Below, in pieces: positions 16,029 through 25,840 of a stretch of DNA of 64,000 bases. The stretch spans positions 28,380 through 92,379 of the forward strand of contig CAXYYJ010000015.1 in NCBI GenBank assembly GCA_964293475.1, read 5' to 3'. This DNA is from UBA12170 sp964293475. GTDB taxonomy: Bacteria; Bacteroidota; Bacteroidia; Bacteroidales; UBA12170. Position numbers and translations under genes: made by a program. The notes under the pieces were generated by a model. The model ran no database searches. It saw only the letters and a program-made list of their open reading frames with translations, and was not told the origin of the DNA. Position 1 is the stretch's first letter. Each line of letters starts with the position of its first letter.

Positions 16029-17270
16029 ATGATTTATTTAAAGCTGATTCGCGAAAGTTATTTGTTTGCCATAAGGGAGCTTGTGGTGAACAAAACCCGT
16101 ACTTTTTTATCGCTACTGGGTATTACCATTGGTATTTTTGCGGTTATTTCCGTTTTTACCATTTTCGACTCCCTCGAAAAACAACTTCGGGATAGCGTTA
16201 ATTCGCTGGGCAGCAATGTATTGTTTATTCAAAAATGGCCCTGGATGACCGACGGAAATGCCCCCTGGTGGAAATACATGAATCGTCCGCAACCCACCTT
16301 AGCCGATTTAAAAATCATTGAAAAACGTAGTCAGCTTACCGAGTCGGTGGCATTTTTTGTTCATAACCAAAAAACCCTGAAAAACGGCAACAATATCATG
16401 GAAGATATTGAAATTCAAGGCGTATCGCATGGTTACAATATTGTAATGGAAGTTCAGATAGCAAAGGGCCGGTATTTCACCCCCTCCGAAAGTGCCAATG
16501 GCCGTCAGGTTGCGTTGATAGGATCTGATATTGCCGAAAATCTTTTCCCCAACGAAGATCCCGAAGGAAAATCGTTTAAAATTGGCGGGATTAAAACCTA
16601 TGTGGTGGGAGTTTTGGAAAAGAAAGGCGAAGATACTTTTGGAAATTCCCCCGATAAACAAGTAATAATTCCACTCAATTTCACCAAATCGTTTGTGGAT
16701 CTAAAATACAGCGGAAATATCATCATGGTAAAAGCCAGAGATGGCATTTCGAACGATGAACTGCGAAGCGAATTAACCGGAATTTTAAGGGCTTCCCACA
16801 GCCTGAAACCCGGCTCCGACGACGATTTTGCCATTAACGAAACCAGCATCATATCCAACAGCTTCGACCAGTTTTTTGGCATGCTTGCGGGAATTGGCTG
16901 GGTCATAGGCGGGTTCTCTCTGCTGGTGGGGGGATTTGGAATCGCCAATATCATGTTTGTTTCGGTGCGCGAAAGAATCAATATCATCGGTATTCAAAAA
17001 TCGCTGGGGGCTAAAAACTATTTTATACTCACACAATTTCTTTTCGAAGCCGTTTTTCTTTCATTGCTCGGAGGGCTGTTTGGATTAATACTGGTTCTAA
17101 TACTCAGTCTTTCTGTAACTTATGGATTAGACTGGCCCATGATGCTCAACGAAAGCAATATTATTTTAGGTATCGCAGTTTCTTCTGTCATTGGGCTCAT
17201 CAGCGGACTCATGCCTGCCATACAGGCCAGCAAACTCGATCCGGTAGTGGCCATGAGAACGCTCTCGTAG
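16029..17270 (+). CDS. MacB/LolC-type ABC transporter permease
   Basis: About 413 residues with the MacB-like layout: N-terminal helix in TFLSLLGITIGIFAVISVFT, a large periplasmic MacB_PCD domain (residues ~45-260), then three FtsX helices (GWVIGGFSLLVGGFGIANIM, FEAVFLSLLGGLFGLILVL, LGIAVSSVIGLISGLMPA) ending LDPVVAMRTLS. The start is the ATG at 16029 (MIYLKLIRESYLFAIREL), the normal family N-terminus. A reading from 15891 would add 46 residues with no family match. No ATPase or membrane-fusion partner gene is adjacent, so the partners must be encoded elsewhere. Substrate unknown. Confidence 0.88.
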   Translation: MIYLKLIRESYLFAIRELVVNKTRTFLSLLGITIGIFAVISVFTIFDSLEKQLRDSVNSLGSNVLFIQKWPWMTDGNAPWWKYMNRPQPTLADLKIIEKRSQLTESVAFFVHNQKTLKNGNNIMEDIEIQGVSHGYNIVMEVQIAKGRYFTPSESANGRQVALIGSDIAENLFPNEDPEGKSFKIGGIKTYVVGVLEKKGEDTFGNSPDKQVIIPLNFTKSFVDLKYSGNIIMVKARDGISNDELRSELTGILRASHSLKPGSDDDFAINETSIISNSFDQFFGMLAGIGWVIGGFSLLVGGFGIANIMFVSVRERINIIGIQKSLGAKNYFILTQFLFEAVFLSLLGGLFGLILVLILSLSVTYGLDWPMMLNESNIILGIAVSSVIGLISGLMPAIQASKLDPVVAMRTLS

Positions 17271-17273
17271 ACT

Positions 17274-17921
17274 ATGCCGCTCAAAAATAAACACATAGAA
17301 CTTGCCGAAAGTCATATTAAAAACCTCCTCGAATCGGAAGGCACAGGTCACGATTGGTGGCATATTGATCGGGTGAGAACAAACGCTCTGGCCATAGCTT
17401 CGCATTATCCGGTGAATGTTTTTGTGGTTGAAATGGCAGCCCTATTGCACGATATTGCCGACCACAAATTTCATGACGGAGACGAAAATATTGGCCCCCA
17501 AAAAGCAACAGAATTGTTGACGAGTATTGGCATTGACCAGGATGAAATACATGAAATTGTTAGCATCATCAGGGAAATATCGTTCAGCAAAGGACTTGTT
17601 CCCAGCACTCTGGAAGGCAAAATTGTTCAGGATGCCGACCGCTTAGATGCCCTGGGAGCCATGGGAATTGCCCGGGCTTTTGCCTATGGTGGCCATAAAC
17701 AACGGCTGATTTATCACCCTGATATTCCTCCAACTCAATATGCATCGAAAGATGAATACAAAAAGAGCAGCAGCCCCACCATCAATCATTTTTACGAAAA
17801 ACTGCTTTTGCTCACCGATTTAATGAATACCGGGGAGGCTAAAAAATTAGCAACAGAACGACATAAGTTCATGGAGCTTTATCTCAATCAATTCTTTGAT
17901 GAGTGGAAGGGAGTAAAATAA
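17274..17921 (+). CDS. HD-domain phosphohydrolase (YedJ-like)
   Basis: A 215-residue HD-superfamily metal-dependent phosphohydrolase. The metal ligands are visible: first H in GHDWWHIDRVRTNA, the HD doublet in MAALLHDIADHKF, and the late D in IVQDADRLDALGAMG. The substrate, probably a nucleotide or other phosphate ester, is not known for this subfamily. It starts 4 bases after the MacB-type permease stop and is probably co-transcribed with it. The next gene, panB, is convergent, and there is no clear terminator in the 14-base gap. Confidence 0.88.
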   Translation: MPLKNKHIELAESHIKNLLESEGTGHDWWHIDRVRTNALAIASHYPVNVFVVEMAALLHDIADHKFHDGDENIGPQKATELLTSIGIDQDEIHEIVSIIREISFSKGLVPSTLEGKIVQDADRLDALGAMGIARAFAYGGHKQRLIYHPDIPPTQYASKDEYKKSSSPTINHFYEKLLLLTDLMNTGEAKKLATERHKFMELYLNQFFDEWKGVK

Positions 17922-17935
17922 GCAAGGGGAATGGA

Positions 17936-18757
17936 TTAATACTGCTCTCTCTCGTTGGGGAAATCGCCGGTTTTCACATCCTTAATATAAGCCTGCACCG
18001 ATCCTTTAATTTCTTCACTCAAATTGTGGTAGCGACGTAAAAAACGTGGGGAAAACTTCTGAGTTATGCCCAGCATGTCGTGTAGAACGAGCACTTGTCC
18101 ATCCACATGCATTCCGGCTCCAATGCCAATAACAGGAATCTTCAGCATGCTTTGAACTTTCTTAGCCAATTCAGCTGGAATTTTCTCAAGAACCAAGGCA
18201 AAACATCCGGCTTTTTCAAGTTTAATGGCATCGCTGATAAGCTGCTCGGCTTCGGCATCTTCCTTAGCCCTAACCACATAGGTTCCAAATTTGTGGATGG
18301 ATTGGGGGGTTAAACCCAGATGTCCCATCACAGGAATTCCAGCAGAAAGAATACGGTTTATGGATTCCAAAATCTCTTCGCCACCTTCCATTTTTATGGC
18401 GTTGGCACCGCTTTCCTTCATAATTCTGATGGAAGAATGCAGAGCCTCTTTGCTATTTCCCTGGTAAGTACCAAAGGGCAAATCGACCACAACTAAGGCA
18501 CGTTCAACACCACGCATTACACTCGATGCATGATAAATCATCTGTTCCAGAGTAATGGGCAAAGTGGTTCGGTGGCCCGCCATAACATTCGAAGCCGAAT
18601 CGCCCACCAGAATCACATCGATTCCGGCGCTGTCGAGCAAGGTAGCCATGGAATAATCATAGGCAGTGAGCATGGAAATCTTTTCGCCCCTATGCTTCAT
18701 CTCATTGAGAACATGGGTGGTGATTTTCCTGTAATTGGATTCTAAATATGCTGACAT
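17936..18757 (-). CDS. panB: 3-methyl-2-oxobutanoate hydroxymethyltransferase
   Basis: A 273-residue TIM-barrel enzyme of pantothenate (CoA precursor) synthesis, transferring a hydroxymethyl group from 5,10-methylene-THF to 2-oxoisovalerate. Family motifs are intact: MLTAYDYSMATLLDSAGID, VILVGDSASNVMAGH (metal-binding D), VVVDLPFGTYQ, AIKMEGGEE (substrate lysine and glutamate), GHLGLTPQS and IPVIGIGAGMHVDGQ. No panC or panD is seen nearby. Length is normal. It is 104 bases downstream of the antiporter gene on the same strand. Confidence 0.96.
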   Translation of the reverse strand: MSAYLESNYRKITTHVLNEMKHRGEKISMLTAYDYSMATLLDSAGIDVILVGDSASNVMAGHRTTLPITLEQMIYHASSVMRGVERALVVVDLPFGTYQGNSKEALHSSIRIMKESGANAIKMEGGEEILESINRILSAGIPVMGHLGLTPQSIHKFGTYVVRAKEDAEAEQLISDAIKLEKAGCFALVLEKIPAELAKKVQSMLKIPVIGIGAGMHVDGQVLVLHDMLGITQKFSPRFLRRYHNLSEEIKGSVQAYIKDVKTGDFPNEREQY

Positions 18758-18861
18758 TCTTTTATTTTTAGAAGGGCAAATCTACATAATTATCCTTCGC
18801 GACAAACTTAATCAAGGTTTATGGTGATTCGGAATAAAATTATTCAGGAAAAAAGAGACTC

Positions 18862-19815
18862 TTAATTCAAAATATAAACCACGTAGGCTAAATAGAGTAC
18901 AATAAATATAGAGCCTTCAATTCTGTCAATTTTTCTACCCTTTCCTGTAAAAACAAATATAAAGAGCAATATAGTGGCGGCTAATACCAGGAGAATATCG
19001 GTATTTACAACAGGATTGAATGGTATATCGGCCATAATTGAACTAATTCCAAGAATGAAAAGGATATTAAAAATATTTGACCCCACAATATTTCCCACAG
19101 CCATGTCGGCATTTCCTTTTAAACTGGCTACAACCGACGTAGCTAATTCAGGCAGACTTGTACCAACACCAACTACCAGTACTCCAATAACATACTGACT
19201 CATCCCAAGTGACTCTGCTATGGTTGTTGCGCTCTCAACAATAAACTTGCCTCCGAAATACAGACCCGTTAATCCAGCCAGAATTAATAAGGTACTTTTT
19301 AGCTTACTCATTTCTTTAACATCGTCGCCTTCATCAGTAGATGTATTGCCCGAGGTTCCTATCACGAAGGTATAGTAGATGAATATGCTGAAAAAGAAAA
19401 GAAAAATGATACCATCAGATGCATTAATTATACTCGGATTCGCAGGATTAATCAAAGTATCGTTAGCAACAACAAATAAAATTCCAGTAGCCAATACACT
19501 GAGCGGTATTTCGTATCGTACAGTGGTATTCTGAACAAGCAATGGTTTAACGACTGCTGATATACCTAAAATCAAAAGGATATTCACCAGATTACTCCCG
19601 ACTACGTTTCCAACAGCCAAATCGCTGTTTCCGGTAGAACTGGCAAAAATATTAACGATTAACTCGGGAAAAGATGTTCCAAAAGCAACCACCGTTAAAC
19701 CAATCATTAAATTTGAAACTTTCATCATTTTTGCAAAAGATGAGGCTCCTTTAACCAAAAGATCGGCTGAATAGATAAGGATTGCCATTCCAAGAATAAG
19801 AAAAAAGTATTCCAT
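18862..19815 (-). CDS. Ca2+/Na+ antiporter of the CaCA family (YrbG-like)
   Basis: A 317-residue inner-membrane exchanger with about ten hydrophobic helices and the two inverted alpha-repeats of the CaCA superfamily: VVAFGTSFPELIVNIFASS with AVGNVVGSNLVNILLILG, and VVGVGTSLPELATSVVASL with AVGNIVGSNIFNILFILG. The GTSxPE glutamates bind the cation. A short acidic loop (TSTDEGDDVKEMSK) separates the halves. It would expel Ca2+ in exchange for Na+ or H+. It lies between panB and an exported hydrolase on the same strand. Confidence 0.93.
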   Translation of the reverse strand: MEYFFLILGMAILIYSADLLVKGASSFAKMMKVSNLMIGLTVVAFGTSFPELIVNIFASSTGNSDLAVGNVVGSNLVNILLILGISAVVKPLLVQNTTVRYEIPLSVLATGILFVVANDTLINPANPSIINASDGIIFLFFFSIFIYYTFVIGTSGNTSTDEGDDVKEMSKLKSTLLILAGLTGLYFGGKFIVESATTIAESLGMSQYVIGVLVVGVGTSLPELATSVVASLKGNADMAVGNIVGSNIFNILFILGISSIMADIPFNPVVNTDILLVLAATILLFIFVFTGKGRKIDRIEGSIFIVLYLAYVVYILN

Positions 19816-19839
19816 AATTATGTATTATATTGATATTGA

Positions 19840-22671
19840 TTATTTTAAAATTACAATTTTAAGAGTTTCAATCTTTATATTTTTCTGATGGACCTCAAAA
19901 AGATAAATTCCGGGGTCAAAATTAGTTAAATCCAGCTCAGTATTGGATAAATTATTTTCTAATGTAATGATATTTTGACCACTCATATTACTAACTTTCA
20001 AAATTTTATATTCCTGATTATCAGTAATTAAATTCACCTTCCCATGGGATGGATTGGGATAAACCAGCATCTGCCTCTTTTCATTTTTCTTATCATCCAC
20101 AGCCACATCGTGATTCAGATAAACCGGCAAAAGGATTTGTGAAGGCATTTGGGGAGCGTTATAAATTTTTTGGGTGGCCACTCTGGGGGTCATTTCCGAG
20201 CCGTTGTAATTGTAGGTTTGGCCATCCAACACATCTCTTCTAAAAAATTCTCCGCTCTCTATGGGTAAATTGGGGTTCGATTGATAGCGAGGATAGTTCG
20301 ACGAGCTTACCAACAACTTCATCTTGTGATCTTTACCGAAAGTATACGCCATGGGCATCATTCTAAAATTCAGCTCATAAATCTGCCCTGATTCTAAATT
20401 TGTGTATTCCACAAATGGGTTGGGATTTCCCTGGGCAATGGAATGGGCATATTCTCTGGCTCGCCCGTTTACCGCGCCTTCCGACACATAAAGCTCTCTT
20501 CCGTCGGGATAAACATCCAATATCCTAACGAAGAAATCGGTATCTGTGGGACCTCCGCCATCAACTTCGGTACTCACAAAAAGCTTCATTTTTGGGTATC
20601 CTATCACGCAAAGACTGTCGGCAAAAGGTTGCGTTTCAAACTGAAGCACATCGGGCCTATCCATGGTGAGTGGCGCCCATACCGGATTGGCAAGATTGAG
20701 CGGACCTGCATTGGTTTTTTGTATTATGGGGGTGGTTAAGGTCAGATTTCCCCCGCCAATAGTTTGAACAGGATTTTCGGGGTCGTGCAAATACATCAAC
20801 GGTATTTGGTCATCCAATAGTGGTGTTGGAACAATGGACTGCGACTGAAAATCGAAAAACAAGGGCTGCTCCAACACTCCGTGCGCCAACGGAAAAACAT
20901 CGGTCTCCATCCAGTAATTCCCCAGATTTTCGTTACCGCTCACCCCATCGTTTACAGGCCCCGGAACATAAAACCTGATATTCTTTACCTGCCTGAAATC
21001 AATTACAGGGGTAGCAGGATCGTTAACAGGTTCACTATTAGGAACCTGAATGGATGTATCGGCGGGAATATCGATGGTGAGACTGAGCAGAGTATCGGGC
21101 ATTTGAAGATCAATGGGCAAACCAATCAAATCTTCGTGTCCGGTAATGAAATTGATGAATCGTGGAAAACGAACATAATAATTGGCCGATGGAATCCTCA
21201 AAAGATAGGGGCCATAGGTTTGCCATTGATGGCTTTCGGGTATTAAAATTTTAGGCTCGTCCAGATAGTTTTCATCGCGATAATTCAATTGTTGCCGAAG
21301 GTATGAAAGCACTTCGCTCTCTACAATTTTATCCACTCTGATATTATCGGGGTTGTCGGAGATATCTCCGTAGAGAATATTGATGTCGAAAACACTTTCG
21401 GGGTAGCGGACATCGCCCACCGAATCCATTCCAATGGTGCCATGGGTCCAGGGGCCAATGACCAATTTCTGAAGCTGCCGATTGGGTGCTGAAGTATGAT
21501 CCATGATTTGGTGGTAGGTGTCAATCTGCCCATCCACAAAAATATCCCACCATCCACTCAGGTGATAAGCTGGAACTTCCATATTGGTGTAGCGGCTGTA
21601 ATTTCCGTTGGCATCGGACTCCCCTTGCTCGTTAACAGGGGCAAAACTTGCATCCATATCGCAGCGTTGCAAATAATTGGGGTACATGGCCGAAAAACCA
21701 TTGTCATCGGGCAAAGCAGAAAACTGATCGATGGCTAAGTTGATAATATCATCCGGCTCCAGATTTCCATAGTCGAAAGTGGAGTGTATATTGTTCTGAA
21801 CATCGGTATCGTTGGGATTTACCACCGCCACATCTTCCATCTGTCCGCTTAACCAATTGGTAATGAGTGCCTGGCGAAAAACACCATTGTGTTGAACCAC
21901 GCCATCGAAATATTCCAGAGTGGCTACAATGGGAACAATGGCTTTTAAATCGTTGTTATCAGGGTCTTTTTTATAGGCTGCAACTGCCTGATATTGTGAA
22001 TTTCCCATGGCCGAAGCGCCAAACATGGCCAAGCTTCCGTTATAAGCCTTGTCAATAGTATCGGCAACACCATCGCTATTCAAATCGAAGGCCCACATTA
22101 GGCTATCCTGAAGAAATTGAATGCTTTCACGTCCATCCTGATGATAGATGGAGTTGTAAGGATCTGTTAGTTCTGTAAAATCGAGAGCATGACTTTTGGT
22201 GGGATGGTAGGCATCTTTTTTCCAGCTATCGGAATACATGGCGAAGTATACCCCTTCGGAATTGTAGCGTCCGCGCATATCCTGCAAGGTATAAGCATAG
22301 CCCAGCATATTCATAATGATGGCCAAAGCATCGTCCTGTCCTTTATTGTAGGGTGTTCGGGTGAAAACCATGGGGAGTTGAAACGGGTTGGGATTGGGCA
22401 TACCGTTTATTGAATCATACACAAGCAGCTGCACTCCCCGTGGAATAATTTGAACAGCAAAGGTTTCATTACCAAAGGGCAATTCCACCATCATACTATC
22501 GGAAGTGATGGGAAGATATAAATCTGTGCTCAGTTTAACTCCATCGGTGGTGATAAATGAATAATTGAACGATGTGGAAAAATCGGAAAACTCGTCCAGC
22601 TGACCATTTCCCTGGGCTTTAACCCCCATTGAAACAACGATAAGAAAGAAAACAGGAAGAATAAATCTCAT
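19840..22671 (-). CDS. Exported S15/CocE-family hydrolase with T9SS sorting domain
   Basis: A 943-residue protein with a signal peptide (MRFILPVFFLIVVSMGVKAQ). The catalytic alpha/beta-hydrolase domain of the X-Pro dipeptidyl-peptidase/CocE type has nucleophile Ser220 in MFGASAMGN, Asp near LSGWWDIFVDGQ, and His in VIGPWTHGTIGM. A jelly-roll C-terminal domain follows, then a type-A T9SS sorting domain (LVYPNPSHGKVNLI, ending FEVHQKNIKIETLKIVILK). It is therefore predicted to be secreted or surface-bound and to act on proline-containing peptides or esters. A DLNSDGVADTID segment just before the nucleophile looks like an EF-hand-type calcium loop, unusual for the family. The GxSYxG elbow is changed to GASAMG. 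Confidence 0.88.
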   Translation of the reverse strand: MRFILPVFFLIVVSMGVKAQGNGQLDEFSDFSTSFNYSFITTDGVKLSTDLYLPITSDSMMVELPFGNETFAVQIIPRGVQLLVYDSINGMPNPNPFQLPMVFTRTPYNKGQDDALAIIMNMLGYAYTLQDMRGRYNSEGVYFAMYSDSWKKDAYHPTKSHALDFTELTDPYNSIYHQDGRESIQFLQDSLMWAFDLNSDGVADTIDKAYNGSLAMFGASAMGNSQYQAVAAYKKDPDNNDLKAIVPIVATLEYFDGVVQHNGVFRQALITNWLSGQMEDVAVVNPNDTDVQNNIHSTFDYGNLEPDDIINLAIDQFSALPDDNGFSAMYPNYLQRCDMDASFAPVNEQGESDANGNYSRYTNMEVPAYHLSGWWDIFVDGQIDTYHQIMDHTSAPNRQLQKLVIGPWTHGTIGMDSVGDVRYPESVFDINILYGDISDNPDNIRVDKIVESEVLSYLRQQLNYRDENYLDEPKILIPESHQWQTYGPYLLRIPSANYYVRFPRFINFITGHEDLIGLPIDLQMPDTLLSLTIDIPADTSIQVPNSEPVNDPATPVIDFRQVKNIRFYVPGPVNDGVSGNENLGNYWMETDVFPLAHGVLEQPLFFDFQSQSIVPTPLLDDQIPLMYLHDPENPVQTIGGGNLTLTTPIIQKTNAGPLNLANPVWAPLTMDRPDVLQFETQPFADSLCVIGYPKMKLFVSTEVDGGGPTDTDFFVRILDVYPDGRELYVSEGAVNGRAREYAHSIAQGNPNPFVEYTNLESGQIYELNFRMMPMAYTFGKDHKMKLLVSSSNYPRYQSNPNLPIESGEFFRRDVLDGQTYNYNGSEMTPRVATQKIYNAPQMPSQILLPVYLNHDVAVDDKKNEKRQMLVYPNPSHGKVNLITDNQEYKILKVSNMSGQNIITLENNLSNTELDLTNFDPGIYLFEVHQKNIKIETLKIVILK

Positions 22672-22769
22672 GAAAATACTTTTAAAACCGGTTAACGATG
22701 GTAAAAGTACTTAAAAACTCATTCGATTCTTTGCAACAATTACTTAATTATCAGAAGCGTAACAATTAT

Positions 22770-23825
22770 CTATTTCAAATTGTCGTAATACCACTGGCAG
22801 GCGGCTTCGAAACCCTCGGCAGCACTGAATTGGGGGTTATATCCCAGAACTTTTTTGGCTTTGTCAACCGATGCTAAACTGTGAGGAATATCTCCGGCAC
22901 GTTTGGAGCCGATGGTTACATCCACATGGGCAATGGCCGGATCGTGTTTGGCCAGATTGCTCCGCAAAGCATCGAATAGCTGAAACAAGGTAGTATTTCC
23001 TCCGTAGGCCACGTTAAAAACGTCCATCACCACAGGGCTCACTTCAATTTGTGTTCCTTGTGCTTCGTTGTAATCATTGTAATAAGCGGCAAGATTTTTT
23101 AGAATCTCATCTTTCGATGTGGTGGCTGCTATTTCGTTGGCATGAACCACATTGTCCACATAAGTAAAATCGCGGCTATAAGAGCCATCGCCATTGATTA
23201 CTGGTGATTCATGTTCAATGAGTTTTTTAACCCAAAGCGGAATAACGGCGGCATAGGCTCCATTGGGATCCTGACGTTTACCAAACACATTGAAATAGCG
23301 CAATCCTATGGTTTCGAGCCCGTACAACTCGCTATAAACCTTGGCAAAATACTCATTCACCACTTTGGTTATGGCGTATGGACTCAGGGGTCGGCCTACA
23401 CGTTCTTCAATTTTGGGGAGTTCTTTGCTGTCGCCATAAGTCGATGAGCTTGCGGCATAAATGAACCTTTTCACCTCTTCATCTCGGGCAGCGGTAAGCA
23501 TGTTTAGAAATCCATCAATATTTACCGAGTTGGTGGTCACCGGGTCTTTGATAGAGCGCGGAACTGAACCTAGGGCAGCCTGATGAAACACATATTCGCA
23601 ATCGCGCACCGCCAGCTTACAAATGTCTAAATGACGAATATCGCCTTCGACCATCTGAAAATTGGGGTGCTTTAAAAACTCAACAATGTTTTTCTTGTGA
23701 CCAGTAGATAAGTTGTCTAAACAAACCACCTCATTGTTGTTTTTGAGGAAGTATTCTATCATATTGCTGCCAATAAAACCAGCTCCGCCAGTCACTAATA
23801 TTTTCGAGTTTTTAAGATTTTTCAT
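22770..23825 (-). CDS. UDP-N-acetylglucosamine 4-epimerase (WbpP/TviC-like SDR)
   Basis: A 351-residue extended SDR epimerase. It has the NAD motif ILVTGGAGFIGSNMIEYFL, catalytic Ser/Tyr/Lys in ASSSTYGDS and YAITKVVNEYF, and substrate residues in RYFNVFGKRQDPNGAYAAVI. The latter and SRDFTYVDNVV are characteristic of WbpP-type enzymes that interconvert UDP-GlcNAc/UDP-GalNAc, or their uronates. It is transcribed with cysN/C, cysD and a TviB/WbpO-like dehydrogenase. This pairing makes UDP-GalNAcA-type precursors in Vi-antigen and O-antigen pathways. Substrate choice is inferred from these motifs and the neighbour. Confidence 0.88.
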   Translation of the reverse strand: MKNLKNSKILVTGGAGFIGSNMIEYFLKNNNEVVCLDNLSTGHKKNIVEFLKHPNFQMVEGDIRHLDICKLAVRDCEYVFHQAALGSVPRSIKDPVTTNSVNIDGFLNMLTAARDEEVKRFIYAASSSTYGDSKELPKIEERVGRPLSPYAITKVVNEYFAKVYSELYGLETIGLRYFNVFGKRQDPNGAYAAVIPLWVKKLIEHESPVINGDGSYSRDFTYVDNVVHANEIAATTSKDEILKNLAAYYNDYNEAQGTQIEVSPVVMDVFNVAYGGNTTLFQLFDALRSNLAKHDPAIAHVDVTIGSKRAGDIPHSLASVDKAKKVLGYNPQFSAAEGFEAACQWYYDNLK

Positions 23826-23902
23826 TTCTAAGGTTTTGTGTATTCAGATTATAATTCCTTAACTGTTAATTTCAGGTTCCAAATTTCGCATTTTTAGGCA
23901 TA

Positions 23903-25828
23903 TCAATCCGCAATGATTCCTTGTTTTCGTAAAAATTCGAAAATGGGCTCCAAATGCTCTATGGTTTCGCTATCCATCAGTATATCAGCAGCTTGTGGAA
24001 TATCGTAATTGCTGTTGATTCCGGGAAGGAAATCAATTTCGCCATCCATAGCCTTTTTATAGAGACCGTATTTGTCATTTCGTATGCATAAATCCAGCGG
24101 AATATTCAGATGAAACAGATAAAACCTGTTGTCTGAGCCATAATTAATAATGTCTTTCACCTGTTCGCGTACTTTTTCGTCGGGCGAGATAAACGAGCAA
24201 ATGGTGATAAGGCCCTGATCGTTGAGCAACCTGCACATATGGGCTACTCTTATCAGGTGTTTGGCACTGTCTTCCGGACTAAAATCCAGTTCCTTACTCA
24301 ACCCACTCCTCATCGATTTGCCATCGAAAACCACCACGGTTTTCCCCTGCTCAAACAGAGCGCGCTCCAGGGTATAAGCCAATTGGTTTTTTCCACTTCC
24401 GTGAAGACCTGTAATCCACAAGGTAGTTCCCCGCTGACCGTAGCGTTTTTCCCTCAATTCGGGGTTGATTAAACTTCCCGACTTCACAATGGCTTCCTTA
24501 TCGAAGGCTGTGATTTTACCTGGCATATATTCCCCCGAAATCCGGTCGATAATCATGCCCACCGCCACTGTATTGTGCGAAACAGGATCAATCAGGATGA
24601 ACGAACCTGTTTGACGATTCATTTTATAGGAATCGAAAAGCAAAGGCTGAGTGGTGGTCATCACAACGCGGCCAATCTCATTGAGCTCAAAATGATCTAT
24701 CTCACTCTTTTCCAATGTGTTTACATCAACTTTATATTGAATGGATTCTATTTTGGCTTTGGAGGTGTGCGAATTATGTTTGATGTAAAACTGAGTATAG
24801 GGATCCATTGGTTTTTCGTCCATCCACACCAGCATGGTCTCAAAATGGCGATCCACATTGGGTCTGTTGTGGGGATGAATGACCATTTCGCCCCTTGAAA
24901 TGTCTATTTCATCTTCCAGGGTAAAGGATGCCGATTGGGGAGGAAAGGCAAAATCGACAGCTCCATCGGAGGTGAGGATGCTTTTAACTTTTGAAGTCTT
25001 ACCCGAAGGCAAAGCCATGATTTCGTCACCCACTCTTATGATTCCCGAAGCAACTCTGCCAGCAAATCCACGGTAGTCGAGGGTTGGACGAATTACATAT
25101 TGAACGGGGAAACGCAGATCGTCGAAATTACGGTCGCTGGCCACATGCACATTTTCTAAAAAACCCAGCAGGCTCTCCCCATGGTACCAGGGCATATTTG
25201 GGGAAATATCAACCACATTATCGCCTTTGAGAGCCGAAACCGGAATAAAGGTGATATCGGGAATTTGCAGCGTGGTGGTAAAGTCTTTATACTCCTCGCA
25301 TATCTGGTTAAAAATTTCTTCCGAAAAATCTACCAGGTCCATTTTATTCACTGCGAGAACCACGTGTTTTATGCCCAGCAGCGAAGCCAGATAAGTGTGC
25401 CGGCGGGTTTGGGTAATGATTCCTTTGCGGGCATCGGCCAGAAGGATAGCCAGGTTAGCGGTGGAACCTCCGGTAATCATATTGCGGGTATACTGCTCAT
25501 GTCCGGGGGTGTCGGCAATAATGAATTTGCGTTTGCTTGTGGAGAAATAGCGGTAAGCCACATCGATGGTGATGCCCTGCTCGCGTTCGGCTTTTAGCCC
25601 GTCGAGCAGAAGTGCATAGTCTATTTCTTCTCCGGCGTGGCCTTCGCGTTTGCTGTCGCGTTCCAGTGCTGCCAGCTGGTCTTCGTAGATTTTTTTGCTA
25701 TCAAAGAGCAGTCTCCCGATGAGGGTTGATTTGCCATCGTCTACACTACCGGCGGTGAGAAGCCTTAGTAGGTCTTTCTTCTGATCCTGATCCAGGAATT
25801 CTTTTATGTTTAGTTTGTCTCTATTCAT
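23903..25828 (-). CDS. cysN: Sulfate adenylyltransferase large subunit with fused, degenerate APS-kinase domain
   Basis: A 641-residue protein. Residues 1-~430 are the CysN GTPase: G1 TAGSVDDGKSTLIGRLLFDS, G3 ADTPGHEQYTRNM, G4 NKMDLV, followed by two beta-barrel domains. It drives sulfate activation to APS with CysD. Residues ~455-641 are CysC-like (TTLWITGLHGSGKNQLAYTL ... YGLYKKAMDGEIDFLPGI), normally APS kinase, but key positions differ from active enzymes. P-loop GSGKS(T) is GSGKNQ, DGDNxR is DGKSMR, and the later basic residues are replaced. The kinase may therefore be inactive or altered. The gene is separated from cysD by an inverted-repeat cassette. Confidence 0.9.
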   Translation of the reverse strand: MNRDKLNIKEFLDQDQKKDLLRLLTAGSVDDGKSTLIGRLLFDSKKIYEDQLAALERDSKREGHAGEEIDYALLLDGLKAEREQGITIDVAYRYFSTSKRKFIIADTPGHEQYTRNMITGGSTANLAILLADARKGIITQTRRHTYLASLLGIKHVVLAVNKMDLVDFSEEIFNQICEEYKDFTTTLQIPDITFIPVSALKGDNVVDISPNMPWYHGESLLGFLENVHVASDRNFDDLRFPVQYVIRPTLDYRGFAGRVASGIIRVGDEIMALPSGKTSKVKSILTSDGAVDFAFPPQSASFTLEDEIDISRGEMVIHPHNRPNVDRHFETMLVWMDEKPMDPYTQFYIKHNSHTSKAKIESIQYKVDVNTLEKSEIDHFELNEIGRVVMTTTQPLLFDSYKMNRQTGSFILIDPVSHNTVAVGMIIDRISGEYMPGKITAFDKEAIVKSGSLINPELREKRYGQRGTTLWITGLHGSGKNQLAYTLERALFEQGKTVVVFDGKSMRSGLSKELDFSPEDSAKHLIRVAHMCRLLNDQGLITICSFISPDEKVREQVKDIINYGSDNRFYLFHLNIPLDLCIRNDKYGLYKKAMDGEIDFLPGINSNYDIPQAADILMDSETIEHLEPIFEFLRKQGIIAD

Positions 25829-25840
25829 GATTCGGTTTTA

